Part shown: positions 54,896 through 64,000 of the stretch, one piece after another
Numbering within the stretch: the first letter of the stretch is position 1
How the letters are laid out: the number at the start of each line of letters is the position of its first letter
Source: Diploptera punctata
Lineage: Eukaryota; Arthropoda; Insecta; Blattodea; Blaberidae
Length of the DNA: 64,000 bases
Assembly (NCBI GenBank): GCA_030220185.1
Contig: JASPKZ010001279.1
Location: 1 to 64,000 of the forward strand
Reading direction: 5' to 3'
Translations under genes and position numbers: made by a program
Notes under the pieces: generated by a model
What the model was told of the DNA's origin: nothing
What the model saw: the letters and a program-made list of their open reading frames with translations, nothing else
Database searches by the model: none

Positions 54896-55710
54896 AACTC
54901 TCTATATATCACACTAACAGAAAATATAAATAGCAATAGTTTAGATATCAGCTTTTACAGAAAACCAACCAGTGATACAATTATCATTCATACAAAATGT
55001 AGAGACGCTCCCAGAACAAGAAATCGGTACCTTTACCAGCCTCGTTAACAGAACGAGAAAACTTCCGCTTAAGCAAGAAAATTATAATAAATAACTAAAA
55101 TACATCAAACTTCTAGCCTCCAAAGACGGTTTTAATGAAGAAATAATGGATAATAAAATAACAATTAAAGAGAGAACAATTGATAAACGTAAGAGCAGTA
55201 AATAGGGAAATTGATGAAAATAGAACTAAGTGGTTAACTCTCACGTATGCTGGTCTCGAAAGACAAAAGCTGGCTAAAACTATGATAAAAATATGATACA
55301 AATTTTAGAATTGCATATAGAAGAAACAACAAATTAAATAATATAATTACAAATAAAACAGAAGAAAGAGTTATATATAAAACAAAAAGGTGTTTACCAA
55401 CTAAAATGAAAGAGCTGTGATAAGTTTTATATTGGTAGAATGACAAGAAATTTCAATGTATATGATATAATGAACATATTAAGAATTTCAGACTTGATGA
55501 AGTTTTTCAAAAGATGTCATAGAAACAGGTCATCAATTTAATACCATCGATAACACATTATCTATCATCCATATAGAAGACAACAAATTTAAGGTCAACA
55601 TTCTGAAAGAGATTGAGATATTAAAAGAAACCAGAAACACTCACCTGCTTAATGAAAACACATCCAGTGACGTCAACGCTCTATACAAGAATCTCAAAAA
55701 CAACTAGTAA
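54896..55710 (+). pseudogene. Penelope-like element remnant, block C
   Basis: Orthologous to 20,823-21,640. LDISFYRKPTSDTIIIH is at about 54,940-54,990, the KWLTLTYAGLERQKLAK linker is at about 55,230, and the GVYQLK...FYIGRMTRNF GIY-YIG core is at about 55,389-55,455. Frameshifted. Confidence 0.72.
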
Positions 55711-58440
55711 GAATATACAAGCTGATGATGGAAGTAGGCTGCGAAAGTACTCCACATCTTACATCTAAAGTTGAGGAGACTGTGATCTTAGGTATCTACT
55801 TTAATTTTTCAAAATTTTAAATATCTTCTGTAAAGCAAAGAATGAAAATAAATCACTTAAAAAATCCAAAGAAAGGTATTATGGATTGCAAATACGGAAA
55901 ACAGAGAACCTTGGTATACAATTCCTTTCGAAATATTTTGTCAACTAAATATAAAGTTAATATTTAAATGAGAGTTATAGTTAAGGTGCAGATTATGTAT
56001 GTATCTAACCATTGCTCAAGAAAACACAACTTGAAACAAAATGACATACAGGTTTTTTTAATCAATGTAAAATTTCTTTACGGAAGAAAAAACTATTACA
56101 CGGGAACTAATTTCTAAGTACATTTAATATTTTTAGTCAGTAGACATCAATTTACACTGAATAGAGTTAACAGGTTCTTCATACAAATGTAGTACAGCAC
56201 ATTTACCTTCATGCTGGTAATTATCTTAACACATGGCACGTCTGCTCTACTTCAAAATGGGAGGTTTTATAGAAATGCAATTTAGAAATTTAAATTTAAA
56301 AAATCATCACCCACATAAGTAGACATTGTTTGGCGCAAGATTGAATGATTTGTAGTTACGGTTCATCCCCATCCTTATATTAATAAAAGTTTCACAACGG
56401 TTCGTCCAAAAGAGTCTTGAGATTGAGGATGATTGTACAGAATCTTGAATTCAAATAATGACTTAATCAATGCCAAATTCTAGAAAACATGACATGATAT
56501 TGACGTCAGATACTCAAGGACATACAAATTAGATTGTTAAATGCATATTTATAAAGTTTTTAAGTGAAATAGTACCTGGATGTTCCCATGTAACCGCAGG
56601 ATAGTATCTGACCTCCATTCATACAAGCATACACTCAACCTGAAATATAATTACATAATTTAATAATACTGCATTTTATGACATTGGAATAATAAAAATA
56701 ATGAAAATAAAAATGATAAAAATAATAATGAAAATAGAAATGATAATAATAATAATGTAATAAGAATAATAAAAATGATAACAATAATAATGATGATGAT
56801 AATAATAATGTAATAACGATGATAAGAATAATAAAAATAATAATAATGTAATAACAATAATAATAATGACAATAATAATAATAAAAATAACAATGATAAT
56901 AATTGTAACAAAACAACAAAAAGACATTAACAACAAGTACTTACATACTGACCATTTATTCCCCAGTCACCTGGGTGTCCCAGTTATTTCATTATCTCCC
57001 CACGGGACCAGGGTTTGCACCGGTTATACACCAGGGACTCGGATCTACTTACCTGCCGAAGCACATGTTCGACCACTGCAACACTACCCGTCCCTGGTGT
57101 ACCTTCATCGGCTCATTCTTGAAATCTTGAATTCATCCTGCAGGTTCACTTGCATAGCCTGAAAGACAAGAAAGGCATCATGTCAGCACAACTCTCGGAG
57201 ATCCAGATATTTGTGCCTTTTCAAGAATCGGGGTATAACAGTTATACCTCGAAGCTTGGGTTTACGTTATTCAGAAAATAAGTTTAATAAACTATGAAAT
57301 GTCAATATCATCTCAGAATTCAATAGAAGACAAACTAATGTATGTTACTACTCAGATCAACAAGACACTATTGTACAAAATGTGAAACTTTTGTGGGCAA
57401 ATAATTGAATATACCTTAACATACTTCATTCAATTTTAGACCAAATAATATCTGCTCATGTGGGGTGATAATTTTTTTTATTTCTCTATATTACATTTCT
57501 AGAAAACCTCTAATTTTAAGTGTCACAGTATGACAAAGCGAGAATGAAGCTGTTTTACTACATTGTTTGAAGCAGCTTAAGGTTATACAATTCCATGTGA
57601 CACAAAATTAGCGAAAGTTGGTAGCTGCACACAGAATTAATTACCATGTAATTTTTTCCTTTATTCAAGAAATTTTCGATAAAATATAGAAAAAAACCTA
57701 TATGTGATATCGTCTAAAGTTGTGCTTTCTTGAGCAATTTTATGCATGCAAATAAATATATGTATGTTACATTTTTTATATCTTAATTCATATAATATAC
57801 CTATTTTCACCATAACGTTCATACAGTAATCTTATATGTTATGTAATGAAATCATCCATTTTAATGCACCCATCCAGGCTACAATATTCTTACCAAATAG
57901 TTCTTCTACAGTTTTATCTCCTCAGATAATTTATTTTACCCACTCATTGTGCTGGAATTATTTGAATGACTTCCATGTACTTTTGTTATCAATCTCACAT
58001 CTTCAATTTAGTCTTGTTTTTCTTCATGGCATCAAATTTATTTCCAAATGTAGTTTCCTAGAAAGATAAATGTTTATAACTGATTAGTACATTTTTACCC
58101 TTATTGTGGTAATTGTATAGGCAAAATATGGTAATTGTATAGGCAAAATATCAAAATCAAATTATGAAGAAGTGTCAGAATTCAAATAACTTGCAAACGA
58201 TAAAATACAGAAATGAATTACGCAGAGGATCACCCTGGAATCGCATGATATAAGTTATATTTTACATGACGGGGTATCTTGTCTCAAATTAAATGGCGAT
58301 TATATATTAATAGGCTGCGAATCAGTTGTCTTACTTTAAGACAAGAAAAAATTGTGTGCATTTGAGAATAAAATGCATAGGAAAATCTATTGACCAAACA
58401 GAGACATATAGAGACACATGAGTGTAGGAAACTACCTAAC
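55711..58440. other. Block B/C shared sequence, no gene assigned
   Basis: Equivalent to 21,641-24,384, including the AAT-rich tract at 56,690-56,890 and the 22-bp tandem pair at about 58,106-58,150. No gene is supported. Confidence 0.6.
56690..56890. repeat. Compound AAT/GAT-rich microsatellite
   Basis: Counterpart of 22,623-22,835, slightly shorter. Confidence 0.9.
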
Positions 58441-58720
58441 AGTGAACTCCATGATCTTGATCGAAAACCAGACATAATATGAGGAATTAAATTTAGTAGA
58501 CTCCGATGGGCATGATATTTGGGACATTTTAAAAATGTAGGAGAATGGAAAATTATTGTAGGAAAAACAAAGTGGAAATCATTCAGTAGGAAGGCCAAGA
58601 ATGTGTGGGATAATAACATTCGAAGGAAGTAAACTACAGAGAGAATGATTGGAAAATATTATCTCATGATATAGATGTATGGAGAGCTTATGATTGCGCT
58701 GCTATGGACTATACGATTCA
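58441..58720 (+). pseudogene. LINE C-terminal fragment, block C
   Basis: Orthologous to 24,385-24,665, with the same stops. Confidence 0.6.
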
Positions 58721-58890
58721 ATAGTGCTAGTGTAAGTAAAACTTTTGAATTAATCATTTTCCTTTTGTGTTTTTTATTGTAGAAATTTTCCAAGTAGATG
58801 TGAATGGCTAAATTTCTGAAAATTAATTTTGTGGAATTTGCATTAGGTTTGAACATATTTCCCTCCTGTTATACACATAGCCATCCTTTG

Positions 58891-59821
58891 TGGGGCGGTA
58901 ATTTGGAGGTGGCTTGTTAAATGTCACTTGGGTTTCACTTTGATTTAATTGTGAATTTACTTGCCCTTCCTCGGTAGCTAGTCGGTTCCTGTTTCAGGGT
59001 GAGCGCTGAGACTCCTATCTATAACGGGTTCGGAAGGAGAATTGCGTGGGAACAGACAATCACTAATTATTTGAATTATTTTATTTAATTAATCTCTGCC
59101 AATTTAAATGAACGTTACACAGTAAAAATAAAACTGTTCTGTCCCTGGCCTTCGATATTTCGCTAATGAGGACTAGCAAATGACTAATGAGTTCGGGAGA
59201 TTTTCCCTAAGTCCATAATCGTTGTTACAAGATATTTTTTTACTATACAATCAAGATCTTCTTCCTTCTAAGTGTCGAGTAGAAGTGCCAGTGTAAGTGT
59301 GTTAAATTTTGTCCTCATGAGTTCCGTATCGAAGTCAGGACCAATTATTCCCATATATGGTCTATACCCTAACTCTCATTTTGATTGGTTAGAATATTTA
59401 ATCACATGTCCTCCAAGGGCGTAACTATTTTATTTAAACCACCACCTACCTTTTGATTTTATTCTCACGGCTAGGGACCGTGTTTGCCAGCTTGGGCTTT
59501 TCGCGATTGTAAATTTGGAGTTTGACATTTCTCCAAAACGTGAGTTTTGAAGATAGACCCAGCTTAAACATTTCAGGTCTAATTTGAGGAGTTACATGTT
59601 TATGACCTCTTTTACTTAGGGTTTCAACCGCTTCTTGTGAGAACTATTTACCAACATGAAACTTAATTTATTTTTAACTATATTCTATTCCTTCATTATT
59701 TATTCATTTCTTATATTCATTAATCACTATTAGGGCCGTATCATATTCGTCTCACAATGCCTCTTGTTAAAACAAAAAAAAAATACTAACGTAAAGTTAT
59801 AAATTTTTTTTTTTTAACACA
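58891..59821 (-). mobile_element. 3' LTR of the minus-strand LTR retrotransposon
   Basis: On the plus strand the repeat begins TGGGGCGG (58,891) and is proposed to end TTAACACA (59,821); on the minus strand it is TGTGTTAA...CCGCCCCA, with TG...CA ends. The first 337 bp match 63,664-64,000 with two differences. The low end is certain, because block B has the empty site. The high end is inferred from the adjacent polypurine tract. Length is about 931 bp. Confidence 0.8.
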
Positions 59822-59833
59822 GCTCCCTTTAGA
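59822..59833 (-). promoter_or_regulatory. Polypurine tract
   Basis: On the minus strand TCTAAAGGGAGC lies immediately before the proposed LTR start TGTGTTAA. It would prime plus-strand DNA synthesis. Short purine tracts also occur elsewhere in the element, so this is the best candidate, not proof. Confidence 0.55.
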
Positions 59834-61255
59834 AGATAAGTAATTAAATATGCTAATTACATCAAACCAAAATGTATTAAACTATTACTTTTCCTACAAG
59901 TACCATATATGGAAATGTTTTTACAAACACCAAATAGATTATATTATTGAACATATATCACCCTGGTTTACTTACAGTTTTCTGCATATTACCACTAGAA
60001 CAACAACAAAAAAAACATGTACATTTAAACTCAATTTGCGATCGGTGATTCACCTTACTTATTTTTTTTTATAATCAACAAATGTTTTTCTTATTTTAAC
60101 CCTATGGGTACTTTATCATATCCCATACATCTTCTCTTTTTTTCACTTTATTATACGTTTGTTTCTGTTTTAATTATGTCACTTTTTACTCACACGCTAG
60201 GTAATTTCGCATAATACGTTTTCCATATATCACTCAGTTTATTTTTGCAATGTCATGCACATTTTTTTTATATCATCCCTCTATATCGTTCGCACTTTCC
60301 ATGGTTCACACTTTACATATGCACTGGAACTCACTTATTATAAACTAACATGTTTTTTTATTCTAATTAGCTACTAATTTATTCTATTTGGGTCATTTAT
60401 TTATTTAATGAGACATAGATCTTAATGTTGCCGTAAACATATTTGCCCTCTTTTAATCAAATGGTAACTTTACTAATTAGTTTCCTATGTAATTTTCGAT
60501 GATCACCCTTTATAAATAAGTATATTGGTATTTAATAATAATCATATATGTTTATATCGCGATCTCAGTTTTCAGAACATTTCACGATTCATCATAATAA
60601 TTAATTTGTAAATCTATTTTTTTTTTAAATATAGGCGCTCCCTTCGCTGTGGTCATTAAAAATTTATTCTCAGCATGTTCACTGACTGATCTTCACAATA
60701 CCTTGAAAAACTATTTATTCTTTATGGAACTCCTTTATTCATCATTCGCATATTATTTTTATTCAATCGATTAAGGTGGAAATTATCCTTATTTATTTAC
60801 TTCTCGGTAACATAATATCACATTTCATACGCGCAGAACCGTCGTTGTATACAGAATTTTATATCATCGTAGCTCATATTCGTCAATTTCGTTTTTTGAC
60901 GACAATTTATATTTCATTAGTAAAACAACTCGACAACACCGGTCGAATCAAAATCATGTCGCTCTATCTACCCATAATAATTCTCGCTACCATATGAGCG
61001 AACGTTTTATCATTTAAAAGGACATAATATAAACGCCTCCTTCGGGCTTTGATCCTGTATTAATTAATTCTTTCACTTTGTCTACACTATATTTTTTTAT
61101 CTGTCACCAATCATAACTGTTAAAAGGACGACGCCTTAACCTCTTTCTTAAATTTTCGTATGCTTATAACGCTTCCATTTTATTCCTTAAGAATAATATT
61201 AGATTTTTAAGAACATTAACTATGAAGTTATAATAGCACATGTTTAATTTGTATA

Positions 61256-61286
<31 letters not shown>

Positions 61287-61886
61287 TTTCAATTATGTTT
61301 AAAAGTTTGGTTTAAACATTCATTTCCTTCGTTTCACATCGTATTTGGGTAAGTAACTTGTTTTCGACAAATGAATTTTGTACCTGTGAAGGGTGTGCCT
61401 ATTTCCGTCTCACTCGCACTCTTTCATCTTTTACAAACATTTTAAGTTTAGTGAACTGATTTTTATCTCTATTCTAGACTGGGTTCAACGTTTTCTTAAA
61501 TATTCCCACTACGATCAGCTGTTCATTTCTTTGTAATTTTCACAATTTACTTATTATTATCGTCTCTGTTATCGTTCACGCTTTAGATTAAGGCAAATAT
61601 ACATGCTAATTATTTTTATTATTTTTTTTATATAAAGCGGGGTGGTGCCTCTCGCTCCCTCTGTAAATTTAAATTTTCTTCCCCTGTTTTGGTCAACATT
61701 TATCTAGTCTCATTATGTTTTCCAGTGAGTACCAATATAAACCCTTTTAAACTATTTCTCATTAAATTTTCCTAATACTAATCTGACATATGCATGACCA
61801 ACACTTCTTGCATTTATCCTACTAATATATTCTTACTTTTTAATTACACATTTATTTAATTGTTGTGCATACAATGCAGATGCATG
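59834..61886. other. Internal non-coding part of the LTR element
   Basis: Very AT-rich, with T runs and a (TA)n tract at 61,250-61,278. Short ORFs occur on both strands but none shows RT, integrase or envelope motifs. This is where pol would lie in a complete element. Confidence 0.6.
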
Positions 61887-62993
61887 TTAATGTCTAACTG
61901 ATATTACATCCATTCTAACAGGATAGTATGAATTTTGCATTCTACCATTTTGCGATAATTTCGCGCCCGGATCAAATATTTCAGCACGATATTTTTCTAG
62001 ATAACATTTTCTCTCATCATGCACTAATTTAGTACAGTACTTCATTATGTTACTTTTGAATCTAACGTATTGACTGTTTTTCGACCATTTCCTCCTATTT
62101 ATTTGGCGCTTCTTTATTACGCGGTATGACTTACGTATATTTTCTTTACGTACTACCTTTTTCTTGTTTTTCTTTTCATACTTTGTTCGTATCTTTTCCA
62201 TGCATCTACTTTGCATATCCCCATTTTCAACTTGGAATACTGAGCGGATGTTTGGCTGTACCGAAATCATCAGGTCAGTTGTTCCATTTTGATTTAATTT
62301 AACATCATTAATAACATGCATTTCATTATTGCATTTAAATATATTTCCATGTAATTCATCATCATTGGTTTGAGGTATTTTGTTTACATCTATAATAGTT
62401 GGCTCGCATTCTTTTCCCTCATTCTGAAGTGTCATTTCCCTATCTGAGTCCCTTTGAGTTTGATCTACAGTACTTTCACCTGTTGTAGTAACTACCACAC
62501 CAATATCATTGTTACTTTTACATTTATTTTCTTGGGGAGTTTCATATATTCCTGTCTCCCTTTCATCATAATTATTTCTACCTATCTCACCCTTTCCTGC
62601 TAAACTAGTGGTAAATTTTTCTCCTGTCCCCTGAATTTCTGATTTTAAAGAATCTCGAGTTTGTTTTATTGCTAATCTCCAATTGCTCATGTCTTCCCTC
62701 ATTGCTTTATGACTTTGTTTCATTTCTTCCCTAATTTCTTTATGACCTTGTTTCATTTCTTCCATAATTTCTTTCTTAAACGACTCTAAATTATTACCAA
62801 CAATTTCTTGTATTTGCCATATGAGGTTTCGAACGTCGCTCTGGGACATATTTATTCTATTTGAATCATCTCCATTTCCATTTAAGGGGGTGTTCAGGCT
62901 ATCATTATGCCTTGTCCCTGCTTCTACATCATCATCAGGCCTATTTCCTAATGACGCATGCCCTTCTATTACATTTTCATTATTTCCTTCCAT
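61887..62993 (-). CDS. 368-aa ORF of the LTR element, gag-like coiled-coil protein
   Basis: The single intact long ORF of the element starts MEGNNENVIEGHASLG at 62,993. Residues about 45-120 form a helix with a repeated motif EEMKQGHKEIR / EEMKQSHKAMR, likely coiled coil. A hydrophilic middle follows, and then a strongly basic region at about residues 270-310 (KYEKKNKKKVVRKENIRKSY and IKKRQINRRKWSKN), suitable for RNA binding. It ends VRMDVISVRH. No CCHC knuckle, protease or capsid signature is seen, so 'gag-like' rests on position after the primer site and on this layout. It is intact, fitting the near-identical LTRs. Confidence 0.65.
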   Translation of the reverse strand: MEGNNENVIEGHASLGNRPDDDVEAGTRHNDSLNTPLNGNGDDSNRINMSQSDVRNLIWQIQEIVGNNLESFKKEIMEEMKQGHKEIREEMKQSHKAMREDMSNWRLAIKQTRDSLKSEIQGTGEKFTTSLAGKGEIGRNNYDERETGIYETPQENKCKSNNDIGVVVTTTGESTVDQTQRDSDREMTLQNEGKECEPTIIDVNKIPQTNDDELHGNIFKCNNEMHVINDVKLNQNGTTDLMISVQPNIRSVFQVENGDMQSRCMEKIRTKYEKKNKKKVVRKENIRKSYRVIKKRQINRRKWSKNSQYVRFKSNIMKYCTKLVHDERKCYLEKYRAEIFDPGAKLSQNGRMQNSYYPVRMDVISVRH

Positions 62994-63640
62994 TATTTAT
63001 TTTATTCTACAATTTATTAATATTAATATTTATTTTCTATCCACAAAAATTATTTTTTTTATGTTATTCATGAAACGATGATTATTTTCAACTAATCATA
63101 AGGATATTGGAACCCTATATTTCATCTTCGGAGCCTGAGCGGGGATAGTAGGAACGTCACTTATTTTTGGTTTACAAGACCAATATTTTACTTACATTAT
63201 TAGAACTATTATTAATGTTAATACCTTTATATATATGTATTACTTTTTTTTTTTGGAATTTGGGTTTTTTTCTTCAAATCGAAAACATTTATTTTCAACA
63301 CTCTAACACTTTCGTTTAATTTGTTAATTTTCCACATCCTTTATTTTTCCGTCTTTTGACAACTTTTATGTTCTATTATTTTTTTTAACAAATCTGTCAC
63401 TTTACCTTGGTATATCTTCATTTGTTTGTCTTACGTCAGGTTTGTAGAGATCCGCCATCGGTTATCTAGGTTGATCTGCTCCTGGATTGTTGTCCACTCC
63501 TGGCTGCTCCTTCCATCTCGTGGTTTGAATGTTGTCTTCCACCCTGTTGCTGGATCATGATGTTCAGTCCACAACTTTCGTGAGTCGCTCTTATTTTGAA
63601 TGCACTCACGTTGAAAAAAAAACTTTGTCACTGTAAAAAA

Positions 63641-63660
63641 GACCCTTTCGTTGGGCGACA
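63641..63660 (-). promoter_or_regulatory. Putative primer-binding site
   Basis: Three bases after the LTR end, the minus strand reads TGTCGCCCAACG. This resembles the TGGCGCCCAACG complement of a tRNA-Lys 3' end, with one substitution in the first twelve bases. It would prime minus-strand synthesis. The offset and substitution make it tentative. Confidence 0.55.
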
Positions 63661-63663
63661 CTT

Positions 63664-64000
63664 TGGGGCGGTAATTTGGAGGTGGCTTGTTAAATGTCAC
63701 TTGGGTTTCACTTTGATTTAATTGTTAATTTACTTGCCCTTCCTCGGTAGCTAGTCGGTTCCTATTTCAGGGTGAGCGCTGAGACTCCTATCTATAACGG
63801 GTTCGGAAGGAGAATTGCGTGGGAACAGACAATCACTAATTATTTGAATTATTTTATTTAATTAATCTCTGCCAATTTAAATGAACGTTACACAGTAAAA
63901 ATAAAACTGTTCTGTCCCTGGCCTTCGATATTTCGCTAATGAGGACTAGCAAATGACTAATGAGTTCGGGAGATTTTCCCTAAGTCCATAATCGTTGTTA
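63664..64000 (-). mobile_element. 5' LTR, partial (cut by window end)
   Basis: It repeats 58,891-59,227 with two substitutions in 337 bp: GTTAATTT for GTGAATTT, and CCTATTTC for CCTGTTTC. About 590 more bases are expected beyond the window. Confidence 0.88.

Larger units (their letters stand above)
58891..64000 (-). mobile_element. LTR retrotransposon derivative without visible pol (runs past window end)
   Basis: Order on the minus strand: 5' LTR (partial, from beyond 64,000 to 63,664), a primer-binding-like site (63,641-63,660), one 368-aa ORF (62,993-61,887), a long T/A-rich stretch with no pol, a polypurine tract (59,833-59,822), and the 3' LTR. The internal region is only about 3.84 kb. 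I find no protease, RT, RNase H or integrase motif, so it is probably a non-autonomous (LARD-like) element mobilised by a relative. The flanking CTTTG (58,886-58,890) should recur after the far LTR. Confidence 0.78.

Noticed and set aside
63431..63700. 89-codon minus-strand ORF spanning the LTR boundary
   Set aside because: It crosses the LTR end and primer-binding site, so it is not a plausible gene; it ends before the 368-aa ORF.

Overview
The window is repeat-dense, AT-rich eukaryotic nuclear DNA, almost certainly from an insect. tRNA-headed SINEs, non-LTR retrotransposons, a Penelope remnant, and Merlin, pogo-like, hAT-like and Harbinger-like elements look to me most like a blattodean (cockroach or termite) genome. 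The genus is inference. I see no bacterial genes, rRNA, CRISPR array or convincing intact host gene. Nearly every recognisable coding stretch is a transposable-element gene or a degraded copy of one. Many breaks are single-base indels in homopolymers, so some could be assembly errors rather than true mutations.

The main architecture is one long composite repeat block present three times in the same orientation: A (1-9,498), B (about 12,095 to at least 24,838) and C (48,988-58,890, possibly continuing beyond the window). A short fourth piece, D, lies at 41,765-42,395. Going left to right, the full block holds: an unclassified 660-bp repeat; SINE-1; a (TA)n tract; SINE-2; a Lys/Glu-rich tandem-repeat ORF; a 158-bp tandem repeat; a Merlin transposase pseudogene; an (ATT)n tract; a LINE 3' end; a tRNA-headed SINE-4; an RTE-like LINE on the minus strand abutting a Penelope GIY-YIG remnant on the plus strand; an AAT-rich tract; and another LINE fragment. 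Each copy has private changes. A carries a 727-bp hairpin insertion and a 169-bp retroposon. B carries a tandem tRNA-like insertion. C has a 5.26-kb deletion with a breakpoint inside SINE-1, and a recent LTR element at its right end. A pogo-like transposon sits inside the Merlin gene in A and C but not in B, although B and C are more alike in the flanking Merlin sequence. The block is therefore a mosaic.

Between B and C (24.8-49 kb) the DNA is mostly single-copy within the window and is punctuated by dated insertions. These are a pogo/Tigger deletion derivative (26,536-27,744), a long broken multi-copy arthropod gene with a SINE in it (28,440-30,375), a hAT-like MITE with a perfect 8-bp target duplication (32,132-32,887), a Tc1/mariner-like MITE with a helix-turn-helix remnant (33,911-34,589), a Harbinger-like MITE (36,167-36,782), a second broken multi-copy gene (39,780-40,600), and a hAT-like element (42,396-47,169) with two LINE insertions nested inside it.

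The right end (58,891-64,000) is a minus-strand LTR retrotransposon derivative with nearly identical LTRs (2 differences in the 337 bp that can be compared). It has one 368-aa ORF and no visible pol. Its exact pre-insertion site is preserved in block B at 24,838. The most novel-looking item is the Lys/Glu-rich 28-residue tandem-repeat ORF (2,084-3,116 and 14,235-15,349), which I do not recognise.
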